In this document: in pieces, positions 26,150-38,445 of the stretch
Numbering within the stretch: position 1 is the first letter of the stretch
Layout: every line of letters starts with the position of its first letter
Origin: Oppiella nova
Taxonomy: Eukaryota; Arthropoda; Arachnida; Sarcoptiformes; Oppiidae
DNA: 42,255 nt
Reading direction: 5' to 3'
Assembly: GCA_905397405.1 (NCBI GenBank)
Contig: CAJPVJ010000070.1
Location: 5,268-47,522 of the forward strand
Program-made: the position numbers and the translations under genes
Notes under the pieces: generated by a model
Database searches by the model: none
Seen by the model: only the letters and a program-made list of their open reading frames with translations
Told to the model about the DNA's origin: nothing

Positions 26150-27111
26150 CATTACTGTCCCTAAACTTGCGGCCAATTGTATTGTTCTCCTATTTTGTTA
26201 TGTTATTTAGGTTTTACTTTAAATATATTTTTTTAAGTTATAGTTTAGTTCAACTCAATACTAAATCTAGTCTACAATTAAGTGATTGAAATCTGATTTA
26301 TTATACCTTAAGTATACCTTAGGTTTACTTTGAAAACTTTTATCTCAACTATTTTTTTCGTTTTGTCTCTCAAATTGTATACAATTCTAATGACTAATCC
26401 ATTTTTTAATCGTTAACATCGATTAGTATTGATATATATTTTATGCAAAATATTTTTTATGTAAAATATTTATTATTTAGAACTCAAAGACTCGGTTAAT
26501 AATTGTGTTATTTTTGGTTCATTTTAAGTGAGATTAATGATTGTGTTGTCATGTGTTTTAAAACTGATTGAATTTTAACTGCAATAAAAGCAAATAATAT
26601 TTCTTATGTTATCAAATGACATTAATGGTCTTATCACTATATTTGTCTTAATATTGTCATCAACTTAATGTTACCAGTTCAATTAATTAAATAACTTAAT
26701 TGAGAGCTCATTCAAAGTGGGCGCCAATCGCACCATTAGTTTATTTATTTACCGGTAGATATCGTTACTAAAAATACGGCACTATTTGCGAGACATTCAG
26801 TAAAGACGTTGCGATTAGTGGTGAAAAGGAGGTGCGAGTGTGCAGTGCGTGCATTGGGTTGTATGCGCGCAATGGGAGCCCCCCATAGGGACTGGTATGT
26901 CGTGATTGATGAGTGAGTGAGGGCTGACTGTCGGACAGGCGACGCAAACAAACGTTTGAAAAAAATGCCAAAATTTTTGTCTTTTGTTTTGTTTTGATTT
27001 CCGCATCATTTGAACGACGGTTTCGTTTCGGCACTCATTATACCCTTTGAAAGCAGTTGTTGTCATAAATCGCAACCAAATAATGATCTTCTCGTGGATT
27101 TGTGGCGCAAA
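26150..27111 (+). other. Spacer between phosphofructokinase and SAP30
   Basis: The AT-rich first half is likely the PFK 3' untranslated region. From about 26700 the composition becomes more balanced, which fits the SAP30 promoter and 5' untranslated region. The minus-strand open frames here (26745-27132) have no recognisable domain. Confidence 0.55.
26583..26588 (+). terminator. Poly(A) signal for phosphofructokinase
   Basis: Canonical AATAAA about 435 bp after the stop of exon B. It is the first clear canonical signal I noticed downstream of that stop. Confidence 0.5.
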
Positions 27112-28248
27112 ATGAGTCAATCTGTGAGTCATTTGCAGTTATCATCGCTTCAGCAGACAATCGGACACAACATGGGAATCAACTCAACGCCGGCGCCCGT
27201 CGTCGCCGTCAACCAAACGCCGGGCCAGTCGTCGACGACGGGCGGCCCACCGACGGGGGGTGTGTTGGCGGCACCACTCGTGTCGTCGCAGCCGTCATCG
27301 GCGGTCAACACCGCGGCCAACGCGACGAACAGCAACCAAACCATCTGTTGTCTCGTTGAGGACCAGCAACGGTGTCACCGCATCGCCGGAAACGCCTCCT
27401 ATTCCAAGCGGATTGAGAAACAGGTGACACAACGGAAGCTGAGACTCACTTTGGATCAGAGATCCAACCACTCGTACATCTGTGAGCACCACAAACAGAT
27501 GATCCAATCCATGAGGACTTCCAATAAGCGCAAGCGTAAGGACTCGGATGACGACAATGAGATGGTTATCGATACGGACGGACATACGGGTGGTGGCGCT
27601 CACGACGTGGACCTACAGGCGCTTCAAGTGAACACTTTGAGGCGGTATAAGAAGCACTACCGCATCCAAACCCGGCCCGGGATTAATAAATCACAATTGG
27701 CTGAGGTTTGTATGACTCACACATTCACAGCACTCTCTGTATGTTTGTCTCATTGTATTGATATTGTGGGCAATATATCCGATAAACTGCATCCAACTGT
27801 CAATTACTTCAATATTATACAAATTATGAAAGCTATGAGTGAATTGAAAATGAGCCACAAATAGTGATCAATAAATTAGACTTAACTCTCAACCGATAAT
27901 AAAGACTTTGAAAAACTTGTGACTACTTTACTGTTACCGTAGTACGCAAACCAAACACTCAATGTTTGATGACTCATGTAAATGACCGTGGTCATTTAGT
28001 GACAGTTGATATATTGCTCACAAATTGAACGCCAATTATGAGAACACATACATTTGATGCGCTTTTGTTGTACCAGTAATTCATGTGTTGTTCCCAATTG
28101 GCAGACACTTCAGCGACACTTCAAATCGATGCCGATCTACGAGAAGGAGGCCATCACTTACTTCATATATATGGTTAAGTGTAATAAAAACAAATTGGAT
28201 CACAACAGCACCGGCGCCGCCAAACACACGGCATTGGCCTCCGACTGA
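27112..28248 (+). CDS. Sap30: SAP30, Sin3-HDAC corepressor subunit
   Basis: Nuclear subunit of the Sin3-histone deacetylase complex that stabilises it and contacts DNA. Two exons, 27112-27705 and 28105-28248 (phase 0 junction GAG|ACA), give 245 residues. Order: a low-complexity N-terminus rich in Pro, Thr, Gly and Ser (about 20-75); the SAP30 zinc finger starting ICCLVEDQQRC with later Cys and His in YICEHHK; a basic stretch NKRKRK followed by DSDDD; then the Sin3-binding domain with VNTLRRYKKHYRI, TRPGINKSQL and TYFIYMVK. The ATG is followed by SQSVSHLQLS. The frame is open upstream but holds no in-frame ATG after the TTG at 27010. The first exon is clearly GC-richer than its surroundings (around 27180-27320). 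The intron is 399 bp. Confidence 0.95.
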
Positions 28249-29023
28249 CTAACAGCCGCCGGTCCCCCACCTATCGCACCCATAGCCCACTAAATCGACA
28301 CTTCATTTCTTCTCACATGAATTCTTCAGCTATCGGTTCGCCTCTTGACTTGAGATCGCTTTTCATTATAAATATATTTTTATGTTTTTAAAAGCGAACT
28401 CCAATTATAAGACATTTATTCTTAAGTTTATAATTAATATTAAATTTTATTAATTGATTTATTGATATATACTTTTTTTTGAATCACTCATTATTTTGTC
28501 TCATTTTTATCGTTAAATAAAACTTATTAAACGATTGGAAACTGTTTGGTATTTTTATGATCTCTCATTACATTAATAACTTGATCGCACCGTCGGTTGT
28601 GGACCCATATCTAGCTCATAGAAAGGACTTACAGTACAGTACACAGCGATTGTGTATTTAATGGTAAGTGAATGCAATATAGTGTATCAGAAATTGAAGC
28701 AATTAAACCAATTATGTAGCATTTAGAGAGTGTATTATATGGCATTTAAGAGATTATATTCACGACTTAATGGTAACACGGATTCAGTGCACAGAACTGA
28801 CTTATATGTGAGCAATAAATGCATAATTAATGATACATTTAATGAAACAATTGATTGCATATAGAGTTGAGAGCCGTTTGCAGTCAACAGATGGCAGTGA
28901 ATGCGAGCATTGAGTGAACACTCATTCAAAGTGTTTAGTCATTGAGTGAACAGTGAATCCAATTGTCAATTGTTTTGAGCGCTTATTGTCCGTCAAATCG
29001 GTGACCAAATTCAGTGATCAGTC
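28249..29023 (+). other. SAP30 3' untranslated region and POMP promoter spacer
   Basis: Non-coding. The first ~275 bp should be SAP30 3' untranslated sequence; the rest is presumably the POMP upstream region. A small ACAGT-repeat cluster occurs near 28632-28646. No other element recognised. Confidence 0.55.
28516..28521 (+). terminator. Poly(A) signal for SAP30
   Basis: AATAAA about 270 bp after the SAP30 stop codon, followed by AT-rich sequence. Confidence 0.55.
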
Positions 29024-29648
29024 ATGTCTTTGCCGACCAAAGCTCAACGACTCACTCAGGAGTCTGTTTGTGGCCCTGATATGAAGGACAAGCCGTTGAA
29101 CGCCGAGAATCCTATCCTCATAAACGGGTATTTCGTTGCCATTTGACTGTCCGTCCAATTGGTCTAACATTTGATTGTCATTTGGTTTGTCTTTGCGGAC
29201 GACTCTTAGCTTCCAATCCATACGACAACAAGTGGTGGGAAGGCATCCGTTGGAGGCGTTGGACAAGACGTACGGCCAGCGCGTGGAGGCCCAGCAGTTC
29301 CGGGCGTTGCAGTCGATTCAAGGCATTCACGCGCCCCTCAGACTCATCCACGAGCGCAGGGCTGCCCAACAGGTGCACCGACTGCCGGGTCTTCACTCGT
29401 CTCACGTGATGTTGGATGTGCTGACCGGTAGAGACGAGGAGATCGGCCCACAAGACTTCCTCAACGGTACGAATCGCTCGCTTATTATGGATACTGTTTT
29501 TGTGCTTAATATTGAGTTTAATTGCATTTAAATTGAGTTTTAATTGTATTTTTGTGTTGTCTTTGCCTTGGGATCAGATGTGAGCGAACACATGGAGGTG
29601 ATGGCACCCATTCATATGCTCTGCGAGCGACAGTTTCATATCAACTGA
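29024..29648 (+). CDS. Pomp: Proteasome maturation protein (POMP/Ump1)
   Basis: Chaperone for assembly of the 20S proteasome core; family members are degraded once the particle matures. Exons 29024-29127, 29210-29466 and 29578-29648 join in phase to 143 residues, the usual size. Recognisable family blocks are GRHPLEALDK (human SHPLE-S-K), SIQGIHAPLRL (human NIQGLFAPLKL), AQQVHRLPGL, LDVLTGRDEEIGPQDFLND and the C-terminal EVMAPIHMLCERQ. The N-terminal about 35 residues are divergent, as is normal for the family. Introns are 82 and 111 bp. Two overlapping AATAAA signals lie at 29730-29740. Confidence 0.95.
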
Positions 29649-29729
29649 TTTCGTACGGTTTAAGTAGTGAACGGCACACCAAACGAAAGTCTGAATTGGA
29701 TTTTAATTTCATTGAAATGTAAAAACAAA

Positions 29730-29740
29730 AATAAAATAAA
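29730..29740 (+). terminator. Overlapping poly(A) signals for POMP
   Basis: Two overlapping AATAAA hexamers about 80 bp after the POMP stop, consistent with a short 3' untranslated region. Confidence 0.65.
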
Positions 29741-32663
29741 ATGCTTTTTCTTACAAATTAATTAGATTTTCATATCTATTTTATATGTAATTCCTGTTTT
29801 CCACTGAAAAGCAAAAGTATTTTTTGACATTGACTTTGGATTTGTAATACCGGTGCTTTTAAAAATTAAATTTTTATTGCTATTAATGAGATTTATTTTT
29901 TTTGTCGGTAACCAGGATAAAGGGCTTATATTTTACGTTAAATTAAGTTTAAGCTTTTGATATAGTGTTCAATTTATAAGCACTGGTAACCTATATTTTT
30001 AAGAATATAACTTTATTCTATAAATTACCTATCATACCAGTAATAAGCAAGGGTCAGTATTGAATAACATTAATTTGTGGCTCACATTCTATGCATTTTT
30101 TAGATTAATTACCGGCAATTTTATTCTGTAATGAATGCCTTATATTGTATTTCATAGGCAACATCATTGTAAATAATTATTTAAATATTGTGAAAACTTT
30201 TGAAACCAAAACCTTTATAGGTTCTTATTTATTTGAAGTACTGTAGTTAGACATGTTCTAACTGTTTGGCACACTTTGTTGTAATAATTTAAAGTTTTGG
30301 GTTTTATCAGGTGTTATAAATCCCGGAACTCGTTTCACTTTTAGTTTGATTGACTTTTACTGTAATTTTAAATGTATTGAATCAATTGAACATGTTCTCA
30401 GTTTTAAATATTTGATATACTTTAGGTATTTGAAGTGCATTTAAGATGTGCTCGCAATGTATCTAAAGTCAGTGTCTCTCAGAGTCAACACTTGATGTGT
30501 CCTACAGTTTATTTTTAATATACAGTATATTCTAAGTTTATGTTATTTACTGAGACTTAAGTTAACTATATAAAGTTAGTGTTAACAGCATATTGTCAAC
30601 GATGAACAAGGTATTGAATTGTAATATTGAAGTGGTGGCGAACCTCTTCCTCTTACCTTTGACCGCGTCTACCATTCAATCCTTCCTTCATACCGTCCAA
30701 TGAGTCGTCATATTTACAAGTTTTATAACATAATAGGCATTTCGTAAACAAGGTATGAATTTCTTATTAGACTAGACATGAATCGCAAAATTACCAGGTG
30801 TGCCATACAGTACTAGCAATGATAAAACTTTGAACATTTTAACATTAGTCAGTATGGAGATTCAATAGACTCTCATCTATATAATGTTGGATATTCTGGA
30901 CAAATGTATTAAATATCAGTAGAATTAGCTTTAAATAAAATTTGATTGTCAATTCATTATTTCTTAATTAAAATTGTATTTATTGAACAAATAATCATTT
31001 AATGAATACAATACTAAAATACTGAATAACTACTTATATTAAATATTATATAGTTATATAAAATTCTCAAATGAAATAATATTTGAATACATTAATTAAT
31101 TATTATAATATAATTATTTTTTGTTTAGATTTGTTTTATAATAACAACCATTTGATTGGAATTTTCAAATATTCAAAACGAATTATAATGAAAACGAAAC
31201 TTAAGTTTTAATTCCAACACTTATAAAACAATTACTAAATTATTAATTACAGTATTTATTTGTCGAGCCCTCGCCACCCGAACAATAATATTCAATTGAT
31301 TTGTTGCAATCCTTAGCCATTCATAGAGTATTGCATTTTGTTTTATATAATTCCAAACAAATTGTTTATAATTTAAAAATTCTTATAATGTTTTCCTATA
31401 TTTTATTTATTTTTAATATATTTTCGTAGTTTTTAAGAATTGGTCTCTTCTGTGGACTAATGTGAGGAATGATAGATATTTTGAGCAAATGATAAAACAG
31501 TTGTCGTATTAACAAAAGTTTCTATCATTTATTTGTATATATATTATACACGAGTTGCCAAAAGGGGTTTCGTAACAAATTAATCTCTTGTTAATTTGGG
31601 GTAAATTTGTTAAATTATCCAAATATTGTCTATAATTTCTTTATAAGTTTTATAATAATTGATTGATTGTTATAATGCTGTTTTTTGGTAAGAATTTGAT
31701 AGAAAATTATGGCTTTATATGACTTGGAAACACGTGTATTGGAATGAACTTAAGAATTTAAATATAACTCAAACGATTTAATTGTTATTAGTTTATATTC
31801 TACTCTATTTAAATATATAAATATTAAGAATTAATAAGATTTAAGTAAACTTTTATAATAAACAACATTACAATTAATAAATGATGAATATCTAATGAGA
31901 TTCTATAGTTTGGGAAATGTGTGATGTTTTCTGTATCAAAATAATTATTTTTTATATTCGTTATCAGGAAGTATACATATTCTGTAGAATATTCTTTGTG
32001 GGAATGTATTACAAGTTATGGGAAAATAGAGAATATGATTATAAGGTTCATAAGGCATATAGAGTTGATTCTAAGGAAAATTCATTTCCAGAGATACTAT
32101 TCTATGGGCTTTTGTTTATAGACGTTTGATTTTAAAATACAAATTATGAGCAAATACTATATGATTTAGGAATGATTCATAGATTAAGGCTTACAATCAA
32201 ACAGAATATGATTGGAATTGAATGGAAAGAATCGCGTGTCTCATAAGTAATGGACTTTTTGTTAATTCCAATGATGACATGTTTATTATTCCTAACTCAT
32301 ACGAAATGCTATTTTATTATATTTATGTTATTTTAGCCGAAAAAATATGTTTGCGTTAGAAATCACTTATTGATTCGTTAGACAGGAAATAGAAGGACAA
32401 CAAACGTATGCCATAAAGAAATAACAATAATATACTGGTATTCAATGGCACACAAGAAAGCACTTTAATATGATATACCCTATGATCTTATCCTAAAGCT
32501 CTCAATTGTTTGGTCAGTTATCAAGTTGTGTTACGTTTCTGTATTCAGTAATTAATTCTTATATAAATGTAGAGATTGTTTGGTCGGTAATGAGTTGAAA
32601 TATAAGTTAATATATAATTGTGAAAACATTAAAAGTGATGAAAATGACCGAAAGAGTGGTCAC
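29741..32663. other. AT-rich spacer between convergent POMP and RhoGAP genes
   Basis: Nearly 3 kb with no supportable gene. An open frame at 31917-32129 (+) has Tyr/Phe/Ile-rich AT-driven composition and no domain. The far end must hold the RhoGAP 3' untranslated region. Confidence 0.65.
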
Positions 32664-34839
32664 TCATTTAACAAATTCATACGAAAACTTAGTGGACTGT
32701 GACTGATGCCCAAACACTTCGTTCACGTAAGTGATCATCAATTCAATCACTCGGGCCTGAGGGCCAGCCTCGAAGACTTCGGTGAACAAGTCGTTTATAG
32801 CTTCGCTATATATATATGGGACAGGCAGGCAATTTAAATTATTCAATAACTTCCACTACTAAACAATTTCTTAAATACACATACCGGGGCCGGAATATGG
32901 TGGGCGCGAATATAATGCCTAAATTGTTTGGCGACATATTATTATGCTCGTGAAAGTTAGTGATCCGTTTCAAGTGGTGGATCAGATATGAGAGGGTGGC
33001 CTTGTGATTCTTATGCAACTTATTAATACCGGCCCTCAACGCCGTCACCAGATCTGGCTTTTTGTCGCCGATATCTGAGTCGTGTTTATATATCCTTCCG
33101 ATGTCTATGAACTCTTTGTAGACATCGTTTGTGATCAATGGGTGCTTAAGCTGTAAATTAGTAAATATTGTTACAGAATATTCTGTATAATATACAAATA
33201 AATGGCTTATGAGTTGAGACCTCTCTTAGAAAGACTTTGAGAACAGAGCACAAGTCGTTGGGCGTGACATCACTGACATCGATGAGATGGGGACCGCTCT
33301 CGAAGCTCTTGAGAATCTTCTGGACCCGAGAGCTGACTCCAGTCATGCGATATATGCCGGGAGTGAGACAACTGCGGCGCTCGATCTCCAGCGTACACTT
33401 GACCACCAGAACGGGCACCTCGTGGTCAGTGGCCGTCAGATCCATGTTAATGATGCTGGACTTGGGAGGTAACGGAGCCTTAGCGCACATGATAGTCATC
33501 TTTTTCAAGCATTTCTTATGGCTGATGAGTTCGCACTGAAAAAATAGTTGACGTGTTTTATCGCGTTTATAAAAATGTTTGTCAAAGTATTGATCAGTGA
33601 ATTGAATGTCAAACCTCCTGACACTGGAAGCCCCAGAAGTAGACGTAAGTGTCGCAGATCTTGCAGCGGCCATAATTGGTTGTCTTCATGCGCTGAAGTT
33701 TATGGGTTTCGGCCGCCTTTGAAATCTTTTTCGGACGCTTCCACTTGGCTTCGCATTCAACGTTCACAAAAAAACATTTTTTATCTATTTTTTGGCGTTT
33801 TATTGAATTAAAGAATTTTAAACAACTTTTTTTTGTTAATTCTATGCACAAGTCGTGTACATTACAATGGGAACAGGAAAGGCGTTATGAATAGGCGTTT
33901 GATTAATAATAAATGTCTTTTCAAAAATAGAAACCTTATCATTAGATTTGAGTGTTTGGTTAAAAATATACTCACAATCTCTAAATACTTAATGTTGTCT
34001 ATTAATGGAAAGTCTACTCTGCTATCATTTCATTAAATATTTATCACTCATTTAAAAAAGACTAAGGATTTCATGCATTTAATTACATCACATTAGAGAT
34101 CTATTCTGTTCACGATTTTAGACTTTGTTTTATTATTAAGTGACTTATGTTTCGAGAGGATTGTATCAAAAATACGGTAATTGTATTATTGACTCAATTC
34201 TTATATAAAGTTATTTGACAGCACTTTCTGTGAAACACTTTTGGAGTTCACAGCCCTAACACACATACAGCACATACACACCGAGAGATCAATTGATTGA
34301 ATTTATTGTAAATAAAAACACAATACCTTTAATCTCTTCAACAGATGTTTGCGCTTCAGATATGAGTGCTTCGCAGCTCTGTGTCGATGCACTCGGACTG
34401 GGGATCGGACTCCTCTCGTCTTCGGTGGTCTCATCGGCCGAGCGGGCGCTCCACGAACTGCTGGTGCTGTCCGACTCACTGCCCCGAGTGGCCACTGGTA
34501 GGGGTAGACTCCACTTCTTGGACGTCGTCAGACAGAGATCGTCTGAAGGGACGGCAGATAATTGTTAGCAAATAAATAAATGGTTAGTACTTTAGGACAT
34601 ATACGAGACAAACCTAAGGCGTGGGCGCCTCCCGTACTGCTCTCGGTCTCGGAGTCGCTGCAAATGCTGGGCTTCCGGTGCTTCTCCCGTCGGTTGCGAC
34701 TGTGTCTCGTTGTCCGCAATTTTTGCCATTCGGTGGACGCCTTGTCGTCGCTTTTACCGCAATTGGTTTTCTTCGGCGATTTGTCTGACTTAGACGTCTC
34801 GGGCACTGGACTTAAATACATGTCCTCCTCCAGTGATGG
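32664..34839 (-). CDS. C1-RhoGAP protein of the ARHGAP29/ARHGAP45/GMIP type, apparently without F-BAR
   Basis: GTPase-activating protein for Rho-family GTPases. Exons in transcript order: 34839-34614, 34542-34327, 33748-33615, 33535-33221, 33150-32885 and 32805-32664; all phases fit. From the ATG at 34821 the product is 426 residues. It has a Ser/Lys-rich, low-complexity N-terminus (1-140), then KKISKAAETHK and a complete C1 zinc finger (His157, Cys170, 173, 184, 187, His192, Cys195, 203; HX12CX2CX10CX2CX4HX2CX7C). The RhoGAP domain follows, with Arg249 as the arginine finger in GIYRMTG, then LYKEF-like VYKEFIDI and NNLGIIFAPTIFRPR. A codon-frame stop (TAG) sits directly before the 34839 acceptor, so either the ATG at 34821 starts the protein or more exons lie further right. 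The 33748 acceptor (GCGAAG) is the least certain boundary; 33789 (AATAG) also fits the phase. Confidence 0.87.
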
Positions 34840-37776
34840 CTATTATTAAGACGGTTTGCTGTGAATAAGTGTGAGAAGCGATGCACCAATCGATTCATTT
34901 TCACAAAAACTTTTGGCAAAAGCATTGGCGAAACTTTGTGGACAGCATTTCCCGATATATGTATATATGATCTCCCGAGTAGGTATGCGTGGAGTTGTGT
35001 ATGTCTTGTGGTTGAGGCGTCAACTTTGGTTAAGAACTGGTGAGTGAATGAATTGAGTGGTGGTTTATATGTGATAATTGTTGTGATGGTTGTGGTGATG
35101 AAAAATGTATTTCATATCTCAATGATAAGTAATGAGTATATAATGACAATAATGGCGATCAAAGCAAAGGAGAGAGCAATTGGTTGGAGGAGAAGATGCA
35201 TCTTATATATCAATATATGATAAATAGTGAGTCGAGTGCGAGAGTGGAGTGTGTTTTAAGGCTGAGATTGCTTTACGCCGTAGAGTATAGCGTATAGTAT
35301 AGTGATGTGGAGGATATGGTGTACGCAATGATCGTTTTGAAATGATGAACAGTGCATGACATTAGGTCTGAGCACAAAAAAATCATTATAATCTCCAACT
35401 CTGTGTGCACTTTATATGAGCTATACGTTTAGAGTGTATAGAGAAGGCAAACACTACACTACCTGTGCTCTACAGCTTCTCTCCTTTCCTCTCTCCCCTA
35501 TGGTTTCACTACAGAATCGCATTTATTATTTTTATGCCTCACATTTGTAAGCAAACTCTGATTTCATGTTCACTGCTAATGGCTTACAATAAATTAGGCC
35601 AACACTAGAAACAGGTATACCTATAGATAGATAGATTTGTTTGAATCATTGGTTTTGCCATTAGTTTCCACTTCCATTCAATTACACTGTCTTTCCATTT
35701 CATGTATCATCTATTATATTGAATACACTTTATATATCTATATTTTAATTCATATTCTGCTATAAAGTATACAGAATTTTATATTTATATAATACAGTAC
35801 CGCATACAGTACAGTACAGTGCATTGGCATATAGAATTTATGGTACTACGGTATAATATGATACAAGAGTTATTGCTGTAAAACAATGAAATCCCCTTTA
35901 ATTCAATTCTTTATTCATTTAGAGATTATAATATTTTGAAAATTTTATTTATAAATCTTATGTTAAAAATAAAGCAAAAACTAAATAACATCTTAAATGT
36001 CTTTATATTTTTTTTATTATGACTCTTATGAATATTTTTGAAAAATATTTTGATATAAAATTGACAAAAATAGAATACACAATATTTCTGAATATTAAAA
36101 TAGACTATAAAAACAATGTATTTTTAAAATAAATATTCAATCGTGCAAATTAAGAAAATAATTAGTGATTCTCTATTATCGTAAACAAATTTTGCTTGTT
36201 TCTATTTTTAATAATATTTTTACATAGAATTTGAATTAATATTAAGGAACTAGATTTCTTATTATTGAATGTCAATTGGAAATATATGATTAATTTGCCA
36301 TTTACTGCCATAGACCCACTATAAAATCCTCGGGTCATACCTACTTGATTTGTAAATTATTACAAGAATCGCTATACATAGAGAGACTAATTTTGTATAA
36401 TACAAATATTCCGTGAAATTGCCATTTATTATATAATAATTGTATTCATTTTATAACTCATTTGTATATATATAACTTATATGTTCAATAATTTCCATAT
36501 ACCGGTAAATCATGTTTAATGCAAAAAAATTATTAAAAGCATTTTCTAAAATTAGAAAAAACTAAAAATCATTTTTAAGAGCCTTTGTGCAAAAGCGGTG
36601 ACACAAATGGCAACAAAAATTTAATGAATAATAAAATTGAATTAGTGTTGAACACAAAATTGAATTATAATTAATGCATTCGTTTATTGAATTGTCTGTC
36701 GTTTTCAATGGAAAAATATGCGATTAAATGGAAAAAATAAATAATTTCCGGGACTTATGGATGACATCAGAAGTAACACAAAGAATCTTCACTTCATTTC
36801 ATAAATCAAAATGTGTTTACTTTTCTAAGAATTGTGTTATTTGTGTTACATTTGATAAATATAAATGTCAAACACATAAATGCTCAATTCATAAAAATTG
36901 TCAATACTTTTGTATAACTTTTATTCATGAAAAATATTAAACTTTGATTTACGGTATTATTTATAAAGAATACAAATTATAAATTCTCATTGACAATTAG
37001 ACATTAAGTAAAAACCATATTTGCATTTTAGTTTAACTAAACTATTCATACAAATAATATGATTTTAAAACATTTTAAAAGTTTCTTTATTCTCAAAGTA
37101 ACCACTAATACATACAGAATCTGTATTACACATTTATACATTTTCTATAAATATGTTTATTTAAAGTGAACTTATTGATCAAATAGAGCATTAAGAATTT
37201 TATGTATTATTTTTAGATAGTAATCATTATAAAACCATAATTACCTACTATTACTGTTATATAAGGTTTGCTATTATGTAACATTATAAAAGCAAAAAAG
37301 TTTATTTCAATTTACAAAATAATATAATTTTAAAAAATCCATTCAATCATTTGTTCAATAATTATCCGGTAATATAAAATCAATACATCAAAACTTAATC
37401 ATAAATACAGTACACGCTTATGATGTGATGATTAATGACATGATTTATACAAAATACTGAATATCAATAAATTTTCAAATTTATTTCAACTTTCTAGAAA
37501 ATACACAAAATATTGGATAATCTCATAGACTTTTGAGCAGTAATTATGCGAATATATCATAAGAATTAAGTGATTATAATGTCATTCAATAAATCAGATA
37601 TTTATGTATGGATTCACAGAATATAATAAAGTGTTGGCCTTTTGTTCACACAATTCGTTCATTTCAGAGATAAAGGGTTTCAGTCAACGAGTGATTCAAG
37701 AATTAAAATATTGTATAAATAAATAATAATCTTTTGTAAAACAAAACTCATTCATTGATTCAAAAGTGAATTAAAG
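34840..37776. other. Spacer between the RhoGAP and Rab-like genes
   Basis: About 2.9 kb, likely RhoGAP 5' region near 34840-35500 and Rab 3' untranslated region near 37776. An ACAGT pentamer cluster occurs at about 35793-35820. The open frame 36728-36940 (+) is Cys/Lys-rich with no known domain and no splice context; I do not call it. No F-BAR exon was recognised on the minus strand. Confidence 0.55.
35793..35820. repeat. Short ACAGT-type repeat cluster
   Basis: Several near-tandem copies of ACAGTAC/ACAGT within about 28 bp. Similar short clusters occur at about 3600-3625 and 28632-28646. Confidence 0.5.
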
Positions 37777-38445
37777 CTAAGAATTGGCCGAAGAAGAAGA
37801 GCCGCCACAACAGGAGGAGGACTGTTGGCCGCTGTCGTGGAGTTGGATCTGATTGTTGTGATGCAGTTTGAAGGTATCCATCGATGTCTTGGTGAGCGCA
37901 CTGACGGCCAACTTCTCGGCGATCTCTGTCCACATCTCGTGAACGCCTTCATTAGTCTTACAACTGATTTTGAAAATGCCATTGAATTTCGGGAACTGCT
38001 CCACGAAGAGCTCGATATCTGAGTCGTGGACTTCGTGCGGCTGAGCGTCGCTCTTATTGCCGACCAAAAAGATCTTCGCGTTTTCGGCTAAACTCAGGAT
38101 TTCGATCAAATGCTGTGACAAACAGTGAAACGATTCCAATGAGTCCAGACTGAAGACCAGGAGCGCCGCCTCAGCGAACTTGTAGTAGGAGTTGGTGATG
38201 GAGGCCACCCTCTCGAGCCCTCCCGTGTCCCACAACTGCAACCTAATGGACCGGTCGTTGGGTCTCACGTCGAAAGTGCGGCTCAAGTGGTCCAACCCTA
38301 GCGTCGATTGTCTGGATTTGGCCGAAGACATGGTCGCCGTCTCGATGTACGTGTTTGTGGCGAACCGTCTGAATAGGGAGGTCTTCCCCACGCCGTACTC
38401 GCCGCACAAAATCACTTTGAACTCCGGTATAGACACCGAAGCCAT
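37777..38445 (-). CDS. Intronless Rab/Ras-like small GTPase with atypical switch II
   Basis: Single open frame of 222 residues with no intron, unlike every other complete gene here. G-motifs: P-loop GEYGVGKT (15-22); switch I STLGLD with Thr48; switch II WDTGGLERVASITNSYY (72 onward); NKSD (130-133); SCK (161-163). The fold and the SYYKFAEAALLVF-type segment are Rab-like, so a role in membrane traffic is likely, but I cannot name the subfamily. Canonical DTAGQE is DTGGLE here: the Gln that positions the hydrolytic water is Leu77 and the preceding Ala is Gly, which predicts weak intrinsic GTP hydrolysis. The C-terminus is Ser-rich with Cys212-Cys213 followed by nine more residues (GGSSSSANS), not a standard terminal prenylation motif. 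The ATG lies in GCCATGG on the forward strand; the stop is TAG. Confidence 0.9.
   Translation of the reverse strand: MASVSIPEFKVILCGEYGVGKTSLFRRFATNTYIETATMSSAKSRQSTLGLDHLSRTFDVRPNDRSIRLQLWDTGGLERVASITNSYYKFAEAALLVFSLDSLESFHCLSQHLIEILSLAENAKIFLVGNKSDAQPHEVHDSDIELFVEQFPKFNGIFKISCKTNEGVHEMWTEIAEKLAVSALTKTSMDTFKLHHNNQIQLHDSGQQSSSCCGGSSSSANS

Noticed and set aside
27706-27864. Read-through of SAP30 exon 1 into its intron
   Set aside because: The Sin3-binding domain continues in phase only in exon 28105-28248; the read-through tail has no family similarity.
31917-32129. 70-codon Tyr/Phe-rich open frame on the plus strand
   Set aside because: Composition follows the local AT bias; no signal peptide, domain or neighbour supports it.
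33536-33614. Continuous open frame joining the two halves of the RhoGAP C1 domain
   Set aside because: The frame across this stretch differs from that of the upstream C1 exon. Splicing 33615 to 33535 exactly restores the CX2CX4HX2C zinc finger, so it is a 79-bp intron.
36728-36940. 70-codon Cys/Lys-rich open frame on the plus strand
   Set aside because: Regularly spaced Cys gives a zinc-finger impression, but spacing matches no known finger and the frame sits in AT-rich spacer without splice context.
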